Source: Comamonadaceae bacterium (lineage in GTDB: Bacteria; Pseudomonadota; Gammaproteobacteria; Burkholderiales; Burkholderiaceae_C). Taken from it: DNA of 64,000 bases. A model generated the notes under the pieces. The model worked only from the letters and a program-made list of their open reading frames with translations. It was not told the origin of the DNA and did not search any database. A program made the translations under genes and the position numbers. This document shows, in pieces, positions 54,100 to 63,715 of this stretch (positions are counted from its first letter, which is position 1; every line of letters begins with the position of its first letter). The stretch spans positions 98,098 through 162,097 of the forward strand of contig JAAFIW010000009.1 in assembly GCA_013297875.1 (NCBI GenBank). Direction: 5' to 3'.

Positions 54100-55332
54100 A
54101 TGCATCCGGTCACACAAAAAACTGTACACCTGTCATTGCGTCGCGCGGCCTGCACTGTAGCCGCCTGCACGTCCCTGCTGTCGGCGGCGACGCCCTCTAT
54201 GGCACAAAACCTGCCGATCACCCCAGGTCAGCGGGCTACCGCCCAACAAGTAGCGCAAGCAGGCGTGCCAGTTTCCGAGTTGGCACCCAATGCACCCGAC
54301 AGCTACACCGTCAAGTCGCGTGACACGCTGTGGGGAATTTCGGGCCTCTTTCTGAAGAGCCCCTGGCGCTGGCCCGAGCTGTGGGGCATGAACTTGCAGG
54401 AAATCCGCAACCCGCACCGCATTTACCCCGGTCAGCAACTGGTGCTGGACAAATCCAACGGCCGGGCCACCTTGCGCCTGGCCACCGTGCGAACCGACGG
54501 CCCGCCGACCGAAACCATCAAGGTCTCGCCGCGGACACGCATCCAATCGCTGGCCGATGGCTCGCTGCCCACCTTGCAAAACAACCTGATCGAGCCGTTT
54601 TTGAACGAGGCCGTGATTGTTGACGAGTTGACCTTGCTGCAGGCACCGCGCATTGTGGCGGCGCAGGATGACCGGGTGCTGCTCACGCGCGGCGACCGTG
54701 CTTATGTGCGCAGCAGCGATGGCGTGCCGTTGACCGACGAAGTGGGCAAACCACTGGACTTTCGCGTGTTTCGCAATGCCACGCCGCTGAAAGACCCCGT
54801 CACCAACGTGGTGCTGGGTTACGAAGCGCAATACGTTGGCAAGGCTGCGCTGGCACGCGGTGAAAGCACGAAAGACGTGCAGGACAGCGATGGGAAAATG
54901 AAGCCCATGCCGGTACCCGCCACGATTGACATCGTGGGTGCCAAATCCGAAATGCGGGTGGGCGACCGCTTGCTGCCAGAGCCCGAGCGCCAGTTGATCA
55001 GCTATGTGCCACGCGCGCCAGATGCCAAAATTACCGGCAGCATCGTGTCGGTCTACGGCGATGCGGTGACCAACGCCGCGCAAAGCCAGGTGGTGGTCAT
55101 CAACCGTGGCCGGGCCGATGGCCTGGAAAGCGGTCATGTGCTGGTGATTCTGAAGGACGGCGCGCGTCTGAGAGACAAAACCGAACAGGGCAAGCTGACC
55201 GAGATCAAACTGCCAGACGAGCGCAATGGCCTGATGATGGTGTTTCGCACCTTTGAAAAGCTGTCTTACGCCTTGATTCTGGAGCTGACCGACGGGGCCA
55301 AGGTCGGTGACCGCGTGGCCAGCCCACGCTGA
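54100..55332 (+). CDS. LysM-domain exported protein
   Basis: The 410-residue product has a signal peptide (cleavage probably after PSMAQ, residue 36) and one LysM domain at about 69-116 (YTVKSRDTLWGISGLFL, NPHRIYPGQQLVL). A C-terminal region of about 280 residues rich in strands follows. It should bind peptidoglycan in the periplasm. Proteins of this layout directly upstream of dprA are common in Burkholderiales. GGGA before the ATG supports the start. It ends 18 bases before dprA. Confidence 0.88.
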   Translation: MHPVTQKTVHLSLRRAACTVAACTSLLSAATPSMAQNLPITPGQRATAQQVAQAGVPVSELAPNAPDSYTVKSRDTLWGISGLFLKSPWRWPELWGMNLQEIRNPHRIYPGQQLVLDKSNGRATLRLATVRTDGPPTETIKVSPRTRIQSLADGSLPTLQNNLIEPFLNEAVIVDELTLLQAPRIVAAQDDRVLLTRGDRAYVRSSDGVPLTDEVGKPLDFRVFRNATPLKDPVTNVVLGYEAQYVGKAALARGESTKDVQDSDGKMKPMPVPATIDIVGAKSEMRVGDRLLPEPERQLISYVPRAPDAKITGSIVSVYGDAVTNAAQSQVVVINRGRADGLESGHVLVILKDGARLRDKTEQGKLTEIKLPDERNGLMMVFRTFEKLSYALILELTDGAKVGDRVASPR

Positions 55333-55350
55333 CATCACGCCCGGCCGCTG

Positions 55351-56541
55351 GTGACCCGCTCGGCGTGGGATCCGGATGAACTGGCCGCATGGCTGCGGCT
55401 GCTGCTGACCCCCGGCGTTGGCAACATCACCGCGCGCAGCCTGCTCAAGGCCTTTGGTCTGCCGCAAGCCATTTTTGATCAGCCCGCCAGCGCCTTGCGT
55501 CAGTGTGTGAACGCCGCGCAAACGCACGCGCTGCAGACCACGCCGCCGGAGTTACCAGCCCTGGTGCAGACCACATTGCAATGGCTGGACGCCGCGCCTG
55601 CATCTGACGCCACACCTGCCCCATCACGCTGTTTGATGAGCCTGGCAGACGCTGACTACCCCGCTGCGCTGCTGCAAATGGAAGACCCGCCCTTGCTGCT
55701 GTACACATTGGGTACGGGCACCCTGTCGGGTGCACTGGCCCAACGCGGCATTGCAGTGGTAGGCAGTCGCAACCCCACACCGCAGGGGCAGGCCAATGCC
55801 CAGGCGTTTGGCAAAAGTCTGGCGCAAGCCGGGCTGACCGTGGTGTCGGGCCTGGCACTGGGCATCGACGGCGCGGCACACGAAGGTGCACTGCAGGGCG
55901 CAGCAGTCGGCCAGTTGGCCACAGTGGCTGTGGTGGGCACTGGCTTGGACCGCGTCTACCCCAAGCAACACCTGGCCCTGGCCAGGCGCATCGCCCAGCA
56001 GGGTTTGCTGGTCAGCGAATACCCATTGGGTACGCCACCGCTGTCGGCCAATTTCCCCAAGCGCAACCGCATCATTGCCGCGCTGAGTGCGGGTACCCTG
56101 GTGGTGGAAGCGGCGCTGAAATCCGGCTCGCTGATCACCGCCCGCCAGGCGCTGGAGCAAGGCAAAGAGGTGTTTGCCATTCCCGGTTCCATTCACACCA
56201 CCCAGGCGCGCGGCTGCCATTGGTTGATACGCCAGGGTGCCAAATTGGTGGAGTCTGCGCAGGATGTGCTGGAAGAATTGCAGATACCCCTTCAGAACGC
56301 TCCTAATTCGATAGCTGTTCGAGCAGATTCCACATGGGATGCTGGCCAAAATCGTCAAGAAATGGGCCGCTTGGACGGTCTGCTGGCTGACCTGGGCTAC
56401 GACCCCATCACTCTGGACGCGTTGATGGCCCGCACCGGCCAGGATGCGGCCACGCTGCAAGCTCATCTGCTCGAGCTGGAGCTGGATGGTTTGGTGGCGC
56501 GTATGCCTGGTGGTCAGTTTCAGCGCATTGCCAGCGCCTGA
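55351..56541 (+). CDS. dprA: DNA-processing protein DprA
   Basis: The 396-residue protein loads RecA on incoming single-stranded DNA in natural transformation. The N-terminal SAM-like part has LLLTPGVGNITARSLLKAFG. The Rossmann domain has RGIAVVGSRNPTPQG, SGLALGIDGAAHEGAL, VVGTGLDRVYPKQH, NFPKRNRIIAALS and VVEAALKSGSLITARQA. The C-terminal winged helix ends GGQFQRI. Residues 318-334 (NAPNSIAVRADSTWDAG) in the linker are encoded by a dispersed repeat. The start is a GTG at 55351. Confidence 0.94.
   Translation: MTRSAWDPDELAAWLRLLLTPGVGNITARSLLKAFGLPQAIFDQPASALRQCVNAAQTHALQTTPPELPALVQTTLQWLDAAPASDATPAPSRCLMSLADADYPAALLQMEDPPLLLYTLGTGTLSGALAQRGIAVVGSRNPTPQGQANAQAFGKSLAQAGLTVVSGLALGIDGAAHEGALQGAAVGQLATVAVVGTGLDRVYPKQHLALARRIAQQGLLVSEYPLGTPPLSANFPKRNRIIAALSAGTLVVEAALKSGSLITARQALEQGKEVFAIPGSIHTTQARGCHWLIRQGAKLVESAQDVLEELQIPLQNAPNSIAVRADSTWDAGQNRQEMGRLDGLLADLGYDPITLDALMARTGQDAATLQAHLLELELDGLVARMPGGQFQRIASA
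56303..56350 (+). repeat. Dispersed repeat translated inside dprA
   Basis: AATTCGATAGCTGTTCGAGC, then AGATTCCACATGGGATGCTG, match the ACATGG variant at 62494 and 42019. Confidence 0.65.
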
Positions 56542-56546
56542 ACGCT

Positions 56547-59042
56547 TTATCCCAACAAGCGTTCGGGGTTGGCGTCCAGCTTGGCCATGGCGTCACGCGT
56601 GGCGCGGACGGTGAGCAGCTCTTCTTCGGCCGGCAATAACAAGCCCGCTTGCAGATAGGCCGCCAGACGGCGGGCCTGAATCAGGTAGCTGCGGCCATCG
56701 CCGGAGGCAAACAGGTGCAATTGTTTGCGGTCACTGCGCCAGGCGTATTGCACCTGCGTGACTTTTCCGTTGTGATCCAGCGTGAACCAGTTGCCTTGCT
56801 GCAGCTCGCCAGCCCAGGCCATCATGGCCGCGCTGGGGTTGGAGCCGCCATCGGCCACGACTTCGATCATGGACGCATCAATGCCCAGAATCAGCTCAAT
56901 GCTGTCTTGATCCAGATGCAGATCACCGGATGGGTCGTCACTGATGAAATCTTCCAGATTGGCCAGGCGATTGGCCATGGCATCAATCTGGGCGCGCGGA
57001 ACGGCTTCGGTTTTGGACTGGAAAGCGTCGGCCAGTACCTCACCAATTGACTTGATATGCGCTTCCTGTGCGGGACCCTGAACGCCCAGAAGGCTCATGC
57101 CCTGGCGCAGCCGCTGCAGCAGGTTGGGCAAATCCTGAATCACGCGGTTGCGGTCATCGCGGTTGGGTTTTGCGCTGGCGGCCCACAGCAAGTCGGTAGC
57201 AGACTTTTTGAGCATCAAGGTGTCGGCGTGCTGCGCGCCGTTTTTCACTGCTGCCACAGCCAGCACCTCGGCCCAGACCTTGAACAGAAACTCGCGCAAC
57301 TCCTCGCGCACCGGCATGTTGTTGAGCATCTTGCGCATCTCGATGGTGTATTGAATCGCCATCGTTTCTTTTTGCTCGACCTGCTGGGCCACGCTGACCA
57401 GCCGCTGTGTATTGCCTTTTTCAGTGAGGAATTTGGCCAGAAATTTCTGGAATTCGTCATACACCAACTGGTACACGCGGCGCCCGGTTTCAGGGTACTG
57501 CTCAATCACCTGCACCACCCGCTTGATCTCGATTTCCAGCGCGCTGCCGTTGATGGCGCTGGCATCAAAACCCATCACGCATGAGCCCATGCGGTCAATC
57601 AACTGGCGCGCCGGGTGCTGCAAGGTGCCAAAAAACTCGGGCTCGGCCAGTGCCACCCGCAGCACCGGCATTTGCAGCCGGGCAAACCACACCCGCACCG
57701 CCGCCGGAATGCGCTCTTCTGCCAGGATGGCTTGAAACATCAAGGCCACGATTTCAATGGTGGCTTTCTCGCTGGCGGTAGAGGCTTTTTTCTTCAGGTC
57801 AGCGCTGCGCTGACGCACGGCCACCACGGCCTGCTCTACATCACCCGAGTCGTACCCCACGTGAGCCCCACCCTGCACGCTGATGGCCGCCGTGGCATCA
57901 CCGCTGTGCTGGTGCTGCGTGACCTGGTGCTGCGTCATGGCCGCGGCCAATGCGGGCGACGGTCGCGTGGGTGCCGTTACCCCGTCAAACCCGGCCACCC
58001 GATCGGTCAGCATGCGGCGCAACTGACCCAAGATGCCCTGCGCGCGCTGGCGTGCCCGGCCCAGGGGCGTGCCCGCTGTCAGCATGCGTGTTTCTTCGTC
58101 GTGGTAGGCCGCCGCCTGCGCACTGGCCCGGCTGCCACCTGCATGCATTTGCTGCGTGGTCTGGGCCGCACGACCGGACGACTCGCGGCTCATGTCGCGA
58201 CTGACAGCATCGCGGCTGGCAGCGTCCCGGCTCAATCCGGCGCGCAGCATTTGCTCGGCCGCCGACATCGCACCCCGACCGCTCGCAGCGCCATAGCCCG
58301 TGCTGTTCGGGGCCTGCTGTTGCCCATTGGACAGTGCCGGTGGCACCGGCTTGCTCTGCGCGCCGCCCGAGCCAGACCCGCCCGCCCCACCGGGCGTGCG
58401 CTTGACCATGTTGCGCAGATCTACCTCGGGCATCACGCCGGCCTTGATCAAAATCTGGTTGACCTGTTGATAGCCTTCCAGCGTGCGCTTGACTACCTGC
58501 TGCTGGATCACATCCTTGGCCAGCTCCCAGGCCAGGGGCGGCAGTTGGCTGGCCGTCCACTGGTCGACCAGTACCTGGGCCACAACCTCGGGGCGCAACA
58601 CATCGGTCACAGCCCATTCCTGTCCGCCTTCCAGCTCCTGCATGCGCAGCTTCAGGTCATTGAGCTCCCAGCTCGATTTGTCCTGAATCACCTGTGCCAG
58701 ACGCGAGGCCAGAATTTTCTTCTCGACAATGTCGTCGCCGATCAAGGACAGGCTGGACATCGACAACTGCGTACGCGCACTGGCAGACGGCGAAATCAGC
58801 GCCCGCCGCAAGGCTGCGGGTGTGGCGCGAACCCAGGCACCGCGCTGCTTTTCGTATGCCATCAGCGCATCACGCCGGTCATGCATGTCTTTGGTGCTGG
58901 TGCCCTGATCCATGGATTCGGCCAGACGGGTACGTGTCGCATCCGACAGCGGCACCATCATGCCCTCCAGGTAGGCTACAAAATGCTCACGCACCCTGCC
59001 TGCCAGGGAGGCGCCTGCTGACCGGGTTGCTTCACTAGACAT
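56547..59042 (-). CDS. DUF1631 family protein
   Basis: The 831-residue soluble protein matches DUF1631, large proteins of unknown function in Beta- and Gammaproteobacteria. It is largely helical. A Gly/Ser/Ala/Met-rich unstructured stretch spans about residues 220-330. The conserved C-terminal half has VRVWFARLQMPVLRVALAEP, LIDRMGSCVMGFDA and QGNWFTLDHNGKVTQVQYAW, the last resembling a c-di-GMP-related PilZ-like segment. It is convergent with dprA (gap 5 bases) and immediately follows secF on the same strand. Confidence 0.82.
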   Translation of the reverse strand: MSSEATRSAGASLAGRVREHFVAYLEGMMVPLSDATRTRLAESMDQGTSTKDMHDRRDALMAYEKQRGAWVRATPAALRRALISPSASARTQLSMSSLSLIGDDIVEKKILASRLAQVIQDKSSWELNDLKLRMQELEGGQEWAVTDVLRPEVVAQVLVDQWTASQLPPLAWELAKDVIQQQVVKRTLEGYQQVNQILIKAGVMPEVDLRNMVKRTPGGAGGSGSGGAQSKPVPPALSNGQQQAPNSTGYGAASGRGAMSAAEQMLRAGLSRDAASRDAVSRDMSRESSGRAAQTTQQMHAGGSRASAQAAAYHDEETRMLTAGTPLGRARQRAQGILGQLRRMLTDRVAGFDGVTAPTRPSPALAAAMTQHQVTQHQHSGDATAAISVQGGAHVGYDSGDVEQAVVAVRQRSADLKKKASTASEKATIEIVALMFQAILAEERIPAAVRVWFARLQMPVLRVALAEPEFFGTLQHPARQLIDRMGSCVMGFDASAINGSALEIEIKRVVQVIEQYPETGRRVYQLVYDEFQKFLAKFLTEKGNTQRLVSVAQQVEQKETMAIQYTIEMRKMLNNMPVREELREFLFKVWAEVLAVAAVKNGAQHADTLMLKKSATDLLWAASAKPNRDDRNRVIQDLPNLLQRLRQGMSLLGVQGPAQEAHIKSIGEVLADAFQSKTEAVPRAQIDAMANRLANLEDFISDDPSGDLHLDQDSIELILGIDASMIEVVADGGSNPSAAMMAWAGELQQGNWFTLDHNGKVTQVQYAWRSDRKQLHLFASGDGRSYLIQARRLAAYLQAGLLLPAEEELLTVRATRDAMAKLDANPERLLG

Positions 59043-59050
59043 GAATCGGA

Positions 59051-60079
59051 TTAAACCGTAGCACCCGCATTCGGGTCATTGGGGTCTTCATCTTTGCGGG
59101 CGGGGCCAGTGGACTTGATCAGGTCTTCGCGCTTGATGCCCAGCCACATGGCAATGGCTGCCGCAACAAACACCGAAGAGTAAATGCCAAACAGAATACC
59201 AATGGTGAGTGCCAAGGCAAAGTAATGCAAGGTCGGGCCACCGAAGATCAGCATCGACAGCACCATCATCTGGGTCGAGCCGTGGGTGATGATGGTTCGG
59301 CTGATGGTGGAGGTGATGGCGTTGTCAATGGTCTCCTGCGTGTTCATCTTGCGGAAACGCCGGAAGTTTTCACGAATACGGTCAAAAATCACCACCGATT
59401 CGTTGACCGAATACCCCAACACCGCCAGCACGGCCGCCAGCACCGCCAAAGAAAATTCCCACTGAAAGAAGGCAAAAAAGCCCAGGATGATGACCACATC
59501 GTGCAAATTGGCGATGATGGCCGCCACCGAAAACTTCCACTCGAAGCGAAAGGCCAAGTAAATCATGATGCCCACGACCACAAAGGCTAGAGCCTTCAGG
59601 CCGTCAACGGCCAGTTCATCGCCCACTTGGGGGCCAACGAACTCGCTGCGACGCAACTCCAGTGGCTCAGCCTGATTGCTTGCACGGCAGACCTTTTGAA
59701 TGTCCTGTGGTGATGATTTTCCAACCATCGTACCGCTGGCGGCGGTGCATAAACTGGACAATACCGTCGCGCTTTGTTGGGCAGATGTCACGCCTTTTTG
59801 CACCGGCAAACGAATCATCACATCGTTTGGCGTGCCAAAGGTTTGAACCTGTACGTCTGTAAAGCCCAGTTTGCCCACGGTGGTGCGCACCGCTTCAATA
59901 TCCGCACTCTGCTTGTAATTGACCTCCATCAGTGTGCCGCCTGTGAATTCCACCGACAAGTGCAGACCGCGAGAGAACAAAAAGAACACAGCCGCCGCAA
60001 AAGTGATGAACGAAACCAGGTTGAACCACAACGCATGCCGCATAAACGGAATGTCGCGTTTGATTTTGAAAAATTCCAT
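59051..60079 (-). CDS. secF: Protein translocase subunit SecF
   Basis: The 342-residue inner-membrane protein uses the proton motive force with SecD to help protein export. Six membrane segments are visible; motifs are VEFTGGTLMEV in the first periplasmic domain, LGYSVNESVVIFDRIREN and GGPTLHYFALALTIGILFGI. The charged tail ends NDPNAGATV. It lies 12 bases after secD. Confidence 0.96.
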   Translation of the reverse strand: MEFFKIKRDIPFMRHALWFNLVSFITFAAAVFFLFSRGLHLSVEFTGGTLMEVNYKQSADIEAVRTTVGKLGFTDVQVQTFGTPNDVMIRLPVQKGVTSAQQSATVLSSLCTAASGTMVGKSSPQDIQKVCRASNQAEPLELRRSEFVGPQVGDELAVDGLKALAFVVVGIMIYLAFRFEWKFSVAAIIANLHDVVIILGFFAFFQWEFSLAVLAAVLAVLGYSVNESVVIFDRIRENFRRFRKMNTQETIDNAITSTISRTIITHGSTQMMVLSMLIFGGPTLHYFALALTIGILFGIYSSVFVAAAIAMWLGIKREDLIKSTGPARKDEDPNDPNAGATV

Positions 60080-60091
60080 TGCTGTGCTTTC

Positions 60092-61972
60092 TCAGTCGGC
60101 TCGCGCCAAAGCGGGTTGGCCGTCAGGGCGCCACACGGTGCCAATTGACACGCTTTTGAGCTTCTTTTGCCGCCCGTACCAAAGATTCACCAGGCCGCGC
60201 GAGAAAAACACGGCCGAGAACATCGAGGTCATGATACCCAGGCAGTGCACCACCGCAAAACCGCGCACTGGCCCTGAGCCAAACGCCAACAAGGCCAGAC
60301 CCGCGATCAGTGTGGTGATGTTGGAGTCCAAAATGGTGGCCCACGCGCGGTCATAGCCCACGTTAATCGCGGCCTGTGGCGCAGCGCCATTGCGCAACTC
60401 CTCGCGAACCCGTTCGTTGATCAGCACGTTTGCATCAATGGCCATGCCTAGCACCAGCGCAATCGCCGCCATACCCGGCAGCGTGAGCGTGGCTTGCAAC
60501 ATGGACAGCACAGCCACCAGCAGCAACAAATTGAAGCCCAAGGCAATACTGGAAAACAGACCGAACAGCATGTAGTAGCCGCACATGAACAGCGCCACGG
60601 CAATGAAGCCATAGGTCACGCTGTCAAAGCCTTTCTTGATGTTTTCGGCGCCCAGGCTCGGGCCAATGGTGCGCTCTTCAATGATTTCCATTGGGGCTGC
60701 GAGCGAGCCAGCGCGAAGCAACAGGGCCAGATCGTTGGCTTCGTTGACATTCATCGATCCCGAAATCTGAAACCGATTGCCCAACTCGCTTTGAATCACC
60801 GGTGCAGTCAACACCTCGCCCTTGCCTTTTTCAAACAGCAAGATCGCCATGCGCTTTTTCACGTTCTCCCGGCTGGTGTCGCGCATGATGCGTCCGCCCT
60901 TGGCGTCCACCGTCAGATCAACCTTGGGCTGTTGGGTTTGGGAGTCAAATCCAGGCTGGGCATCTGACAGGCTGTCACCCGTCAGGATCACCTGTTTTTT
61001 CACAATCACAGGCCGGCCATCACGCTCCAGAAAGCGCTCGGAGCCGAAGGGCACCGCGCCCGTGCCGCGTTCGGCTTCACGTCCTTCGGCGCTTTCATCG
61101 ACCAGTCGCATTTCCAGCGTGGCGGTGCGACCCAAAATATCCTTGGCCTTGGCCGTATCCTGAACGCCGGGCAACTGAACCACGATGCGATCCAGCCCCT
61201 GCTGCGCAATCACCGGCTCGGCCACACCCAACTCATTGATGCGGTTGTGCAAGGTGGTGATGTTCTGTTTGAGTGACTGATCCTGCACGCGTCGGGCGGC
61301 TTCGGGACGCAGGGTGGCACGCAAGCGGTATTCGGTGCCCTCGGGCGTGCTGGCAAATTGCAAGTCGGCAAACTGATCCTGCAGCAAACGCTCAGTCGCC
61401 TGCAAGGTTTGCGAGTCGCGCAGCTTGATCTCGATGGTCTGTCCGCTTCGGCTGACACCACCATGGCGCACATTTTTTTCGCGCAAGTTGCTGCGAACAT
61501 CACCCGTCAACGACTCCACCCGCTTCGTCAACGCGGCCTGCATGTCGACCTGTAGCATGAAGTGCACGCCTCCCCGCAAATCCAGACCCAAATACATGGG
61601 GCCAGCGCGCAAGGCCGATAGCCACTTGGGCGAGCGCGACAGCAGGTTCAGCGCCACCACGTACTGTGGATCATTGGCGTTCGGTATCAGGGCTTGTTGA
61701 ATCACGACTTTGGCTTGCGCCTGCACCGTGGTCGATTCAAACCGTGCCTTGACCGAGTTGCCCTCCAATGCAACGCCTTCTGTCTTGATGTTGGCCGCCT
61801 GCAGCGCCTGCTCCACCCGAGTTTGGGTGGTGCTGTCAATCTTGACGGTGGATTTGGCGGACGAAATTTGCACGGCGGGTGCTTCGCCAAAGAAATTCGG
61901 CAGGGCATACAAGGCCCCGATGAACAGCGTCAGTGCAATGACGGCGTATTTCCAGACGGGGTATCGGTTCAT
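60092..61972 (-). CDS. secD: Protein translocase subunit SecD
   Basis: The 626-residue partner of SecF has an N-terminal membrane helix, the P1 domain with LGLDLRGGVHFMLQVD, the RINELGVAEPVIAQQGLDRI segment and a cluster of five C-terminal helices including GMAIDANVLINERVREELRN. The order yajC-secD-secF is the standard operon. Confidence 0.97.
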   Translation of the reverse strand: MNRYPVWKYAVIALTLFIGALYALPNFFGEAPAVQISSAKSTVKIDSTTQTRVEQALQAANIKTEGVALEGNSVKARFESTTVQAQAKVVIQQALIPNANDPQYVVALNLLSRSPKWLSALRAGPMYLGLDLRGGVHFMLQVDMQAALTKRVESLTGDVRSNLREKNVRHGGVSRSGQTIEIKLRDSQTLQATERLLQDQFADLQFASTPEGTEYRLRATLRPEAARRVQDQSLKQNITTLHNRINELGVAEPVIAQQGLDRIVVQLPGVQDTAKAKDILGRTATLEMRLVDESAEGREAERGTGAVPFGSERFLERDGRPVIVKKQVILTGDSLSDAQPGFDSQTQQPKVDLTVDAKGGRIMRDTSRENVKKRMAILLFEKGKGEVLTAPVIQSELGNRFQISGSMNVNEANDLALLLRAGSLAAPMEIIEERTIGPSLGAENIKKGFDSVTYGFIAVALFMCGYYMLFGLFSSIALGFNLLLLVAVLSMLQATLTLPGMAAIALVLGMAIDANVLINERVREELRNGAAPQAAINVGYDRAWATILDSNITTLIAGLALLAFGSGPVRGFAVVHCLGIMTSMFSAVFFSRGLVNLWYGRQKKLKSVSIGTVWRPDGQPALARAD

Positions 61973-61993
61973 TGTGAGCGCTTGCCTTTGTGC

Positions 61994-62326
61994 TTACTTG
62001 ATCGTGCCCTTGGGCAGCACCTGCACCACCGCGCTGCGCTGCACCTGCACTTCGACATTGCCGGTAATTTCCACCGACACATACATTTCCCCCAGCTTGC
62101 TGACCTTGCCCAGCATGCCGCCTGAGGTGACGATTTCATCGCCTTTGGCCAGGGCGTCGATCATGGCGCGGTGCTCTTTCTGGCGCTTCATTTGTGGGCG
62201 GATCATCACGAAATACAGCACCACAAACATCAGCACCAGCGGCAACATGCTAAGTAGCGACGACTGCATGCCGCCCTCAGGAGCGGCGGCGGGAGCGGTT
62301 TGGGCGTAGGCAGAGGAAATGAACAC
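61994..62326 (-). CDS. yajC: Sec translocon accessory protein YajC
   Basis: The 110-residue protein has one membrane helix (LLSMLPLVLMFVVLYFVMIR) and the YajC signature RPQMKRQKEHRAMIDALAKG, then DEIVTSGGMLGKV. It heads the yajC-secD-secF operon. The tgt/queA genes that usually precede yajC are absent; the upstream DNA is decayed. Confidence 0.96.
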   Translation of the reverse strand: MFISSAYAQTAPAAAPEGGMQSSLLSMLPLVLMFVVLYFVMIRPQMKRQKEHRAMIDALAKGDEIVTSGGMLGKVSKLGEMYVSVEITGNVEVQVQRSAVVQVLPKGTIK

Positions 62327-62493
62327 AGAAACTCCAGACGGGGCGCGGGCCGTAGCAGCCCAAACACAACCCTAAACACAACAATGAAAACGCCAGCAGC
62401 CTGAAAACGGGTCTGGCGAGAAACGACCGGCGATTGTATGCGTGGCCTTGCCCGTGGGTGCCAGGTTACATCCGTTCACAGGCAGTTTGATTT

Positions 62494-62545
62494 GCTACTA
62501 TTTATGTAGCTGTTTCAGCAGTGTTTACATGGGCCGCTGGCACTT
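62494..62545 (+). repeat. Dispersed repeat, variant form, ending a gene fragment
   Basis: GCTACTATTTATGTAGC, then TGTTTCAGCAGTGTTTAC and ATGGGCCGCTGGC, form the ACATGG variant. On the minus strand it supplies the last codons and the stop of the fragment at 62502-62678. Confidence 0.65.
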
Positions 62546-62678
62546 TTTGTTTCAAGCCCAGCTCGCCGTTGTCGTTTTTCCTGGCCGTCAGCGGCGGGGC
62601 CAGGTGGTAGTTCCACTTGAAATCGCTTTCAAACATCGCGTTGATCTTGTCACTAGTAGTTCGGTCCATCAAAACCAT
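62502..62678 (-). pseudogene. Fragment of an indolepyruvate ferredoxin oxidoreductase-like gene
   Basis: The 58-residue reading includes KINAMFESDFKWNYHLAPPL and TARKNDNGELG, which resemble the DUF6537 part of large indolepyruvate:ferredoxin oxidoreductase proteins (F.GDF...YHLAPPL.A.K). Those proteins exceed 1000 residues, so this is a small internal relic. The match stops where the dispersed repeat begins. It is not expected to be functional. Confidence 0.5.
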
Positions 62679-62699
62679 GACATGAAATCGCGCATGGCG

Positions 62700-63536
62700 T
62701 CAGTCTTCTTGCTTTACGAAAGTAGGCCAGTGGGTGCTGATCTTGAATACATCCTCGCCCCAGTTCTCAGTCATGCCAAAGCCTTTGCGCAGACCTATGG
62801 CGCTAGACACCAGCAGATCGGCATCGATCTTCATGTCATCCAAAATGGCCGCGCGAAAGGCGATCACGTCGGCCGAAACCACAATGCCGAGTAAAGCGCT
62901 GGCGGCCTCCCTGTTCATCCCCGCTGCTAGCTGCTGTGGCAGACCGGTCAGGATCAGGCTTGCGGCTTGCAGGTTGGTGCTGCGCAGAAAGAATGCGCAT
63001 TCGGTGGGAACCAGCTCGGTTACCGACAATTTTCCCAAGGTAGCCGCCAGCATCCGTTCCTGATTGGCCTGAGCAATCGCCAACAATTCGGCAAACCCAG
63101 CCCCTGCAAAGCCGTTCTTGTCGGTCATCGGCTCGCGTCGATCATCATATTCAAAGGCAAAGGTAACGATTAACTGCTCGCCAAAAGGCGACGCCAGGCC
63201 CTCGGCCAGAAGATCAATCCCACACTGTTTGCGGGCCGCATCCAGCCAGTCCCTTGGTTGGATCACCGGAACCAGATGATCGCGCAGTGACGCCCCATTG
63301 GTTGCGCGTTGAGCCGCAATCTGCATCAAAACGGCAACGGCGCCGTTCGCTTCCTCCACCAGCCGCTTCGGATCGCCCTTAACCAATGGTGCGATTGTTA
63401 GCGGATTGACCGCCAACTGAGCGCCACTGCTGTGTTCAAGGATCAGCCTGCCATCGCGCATTAGCCCGATTTTGAGATCGCCTGGCGGTGCAGCAGCACG
63501 CAGCGCGTCGGCCAAGATGTTGGCAAATTCTGACAT
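62700..63536 (-). CDS. Uncharacterised protein
   Basis: The 278-residue soluble protein has no signal peptide or membrane segment. It starts SEFANILADALRAAAPPGDL. The middle has PVIQPRDWLDAARKQCGIDL, PFGEQLIVTFAFEYDDRREP and LLAIAQANQERMLAATLGKL. This order recalls DUF1444-type proteins (a segment of small strands, then helices and a late ASLILTGL), but I am not certain. Its coding quality looks good, yet it sits among gene relics on both sides. Confidence 0.6.
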   Translation of the reverse strand: MSEFANILADALRAAAPPGDLKIGLMRDGRLILEHSSGAQLAVNPLTIAPLVKGDPKRLVEEANGAVAVLMQIAAQRATNGASLRDHLVPVIQPRDWLDAARKQCGIDLLAEGLASPFGEQLIVTFAFEYDDRREPMTDKNGFAGAGFAELLAIAQANQERMLAATLGKLSVTELVPTECAFFLRSTNLQAASLILTGLPQQLAAGMNREAASALLGIVVSADVIAFRAAILDDMKIDADLLVSSAIGLRKGFGMTENWGEDVFKISTHWPTFVKQED

Positions 63537-63715
63537 TCAGCGTTTCCTGTTATTCGCTTCGCAATGCACTGGCCCTTCTGCCAGCTTCTTTCGGCGCTAT
63601 GCCGCGCCATCCAATCGCCATCGGATTCCTGCCACCGCGCCCTTCGTTCGAGATGATAAGTCGGCCCGTTTACCCGGCTGAAGGCCCCGCCGCCGCCCTT
63701 GATGTCCGCTGCTGA
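63537..63715. other. Decayed non-coding stretch
   Basis: Nothing recognisable is seen before the UvrA-like relic. The last codons (CTTGATGTCCGC, read LDVR) could be a damaged version of the LDV segment that precedes LGPEGG in UvrA. Confidence 0.3.

Noticed and set aside
54133..55527. 464-codon frame antisense to the LysM gene
   Set aside because: Shadow of LysM and dprA coding sequence; composition is biased to Gln, His and Gly.
57615..59021. 468-codon frame antisense to the DUF1631 gene
   Set aside because: Arg/His/Gly-rich translation with no recognisable domain; the opposite strand has a full-length known family.
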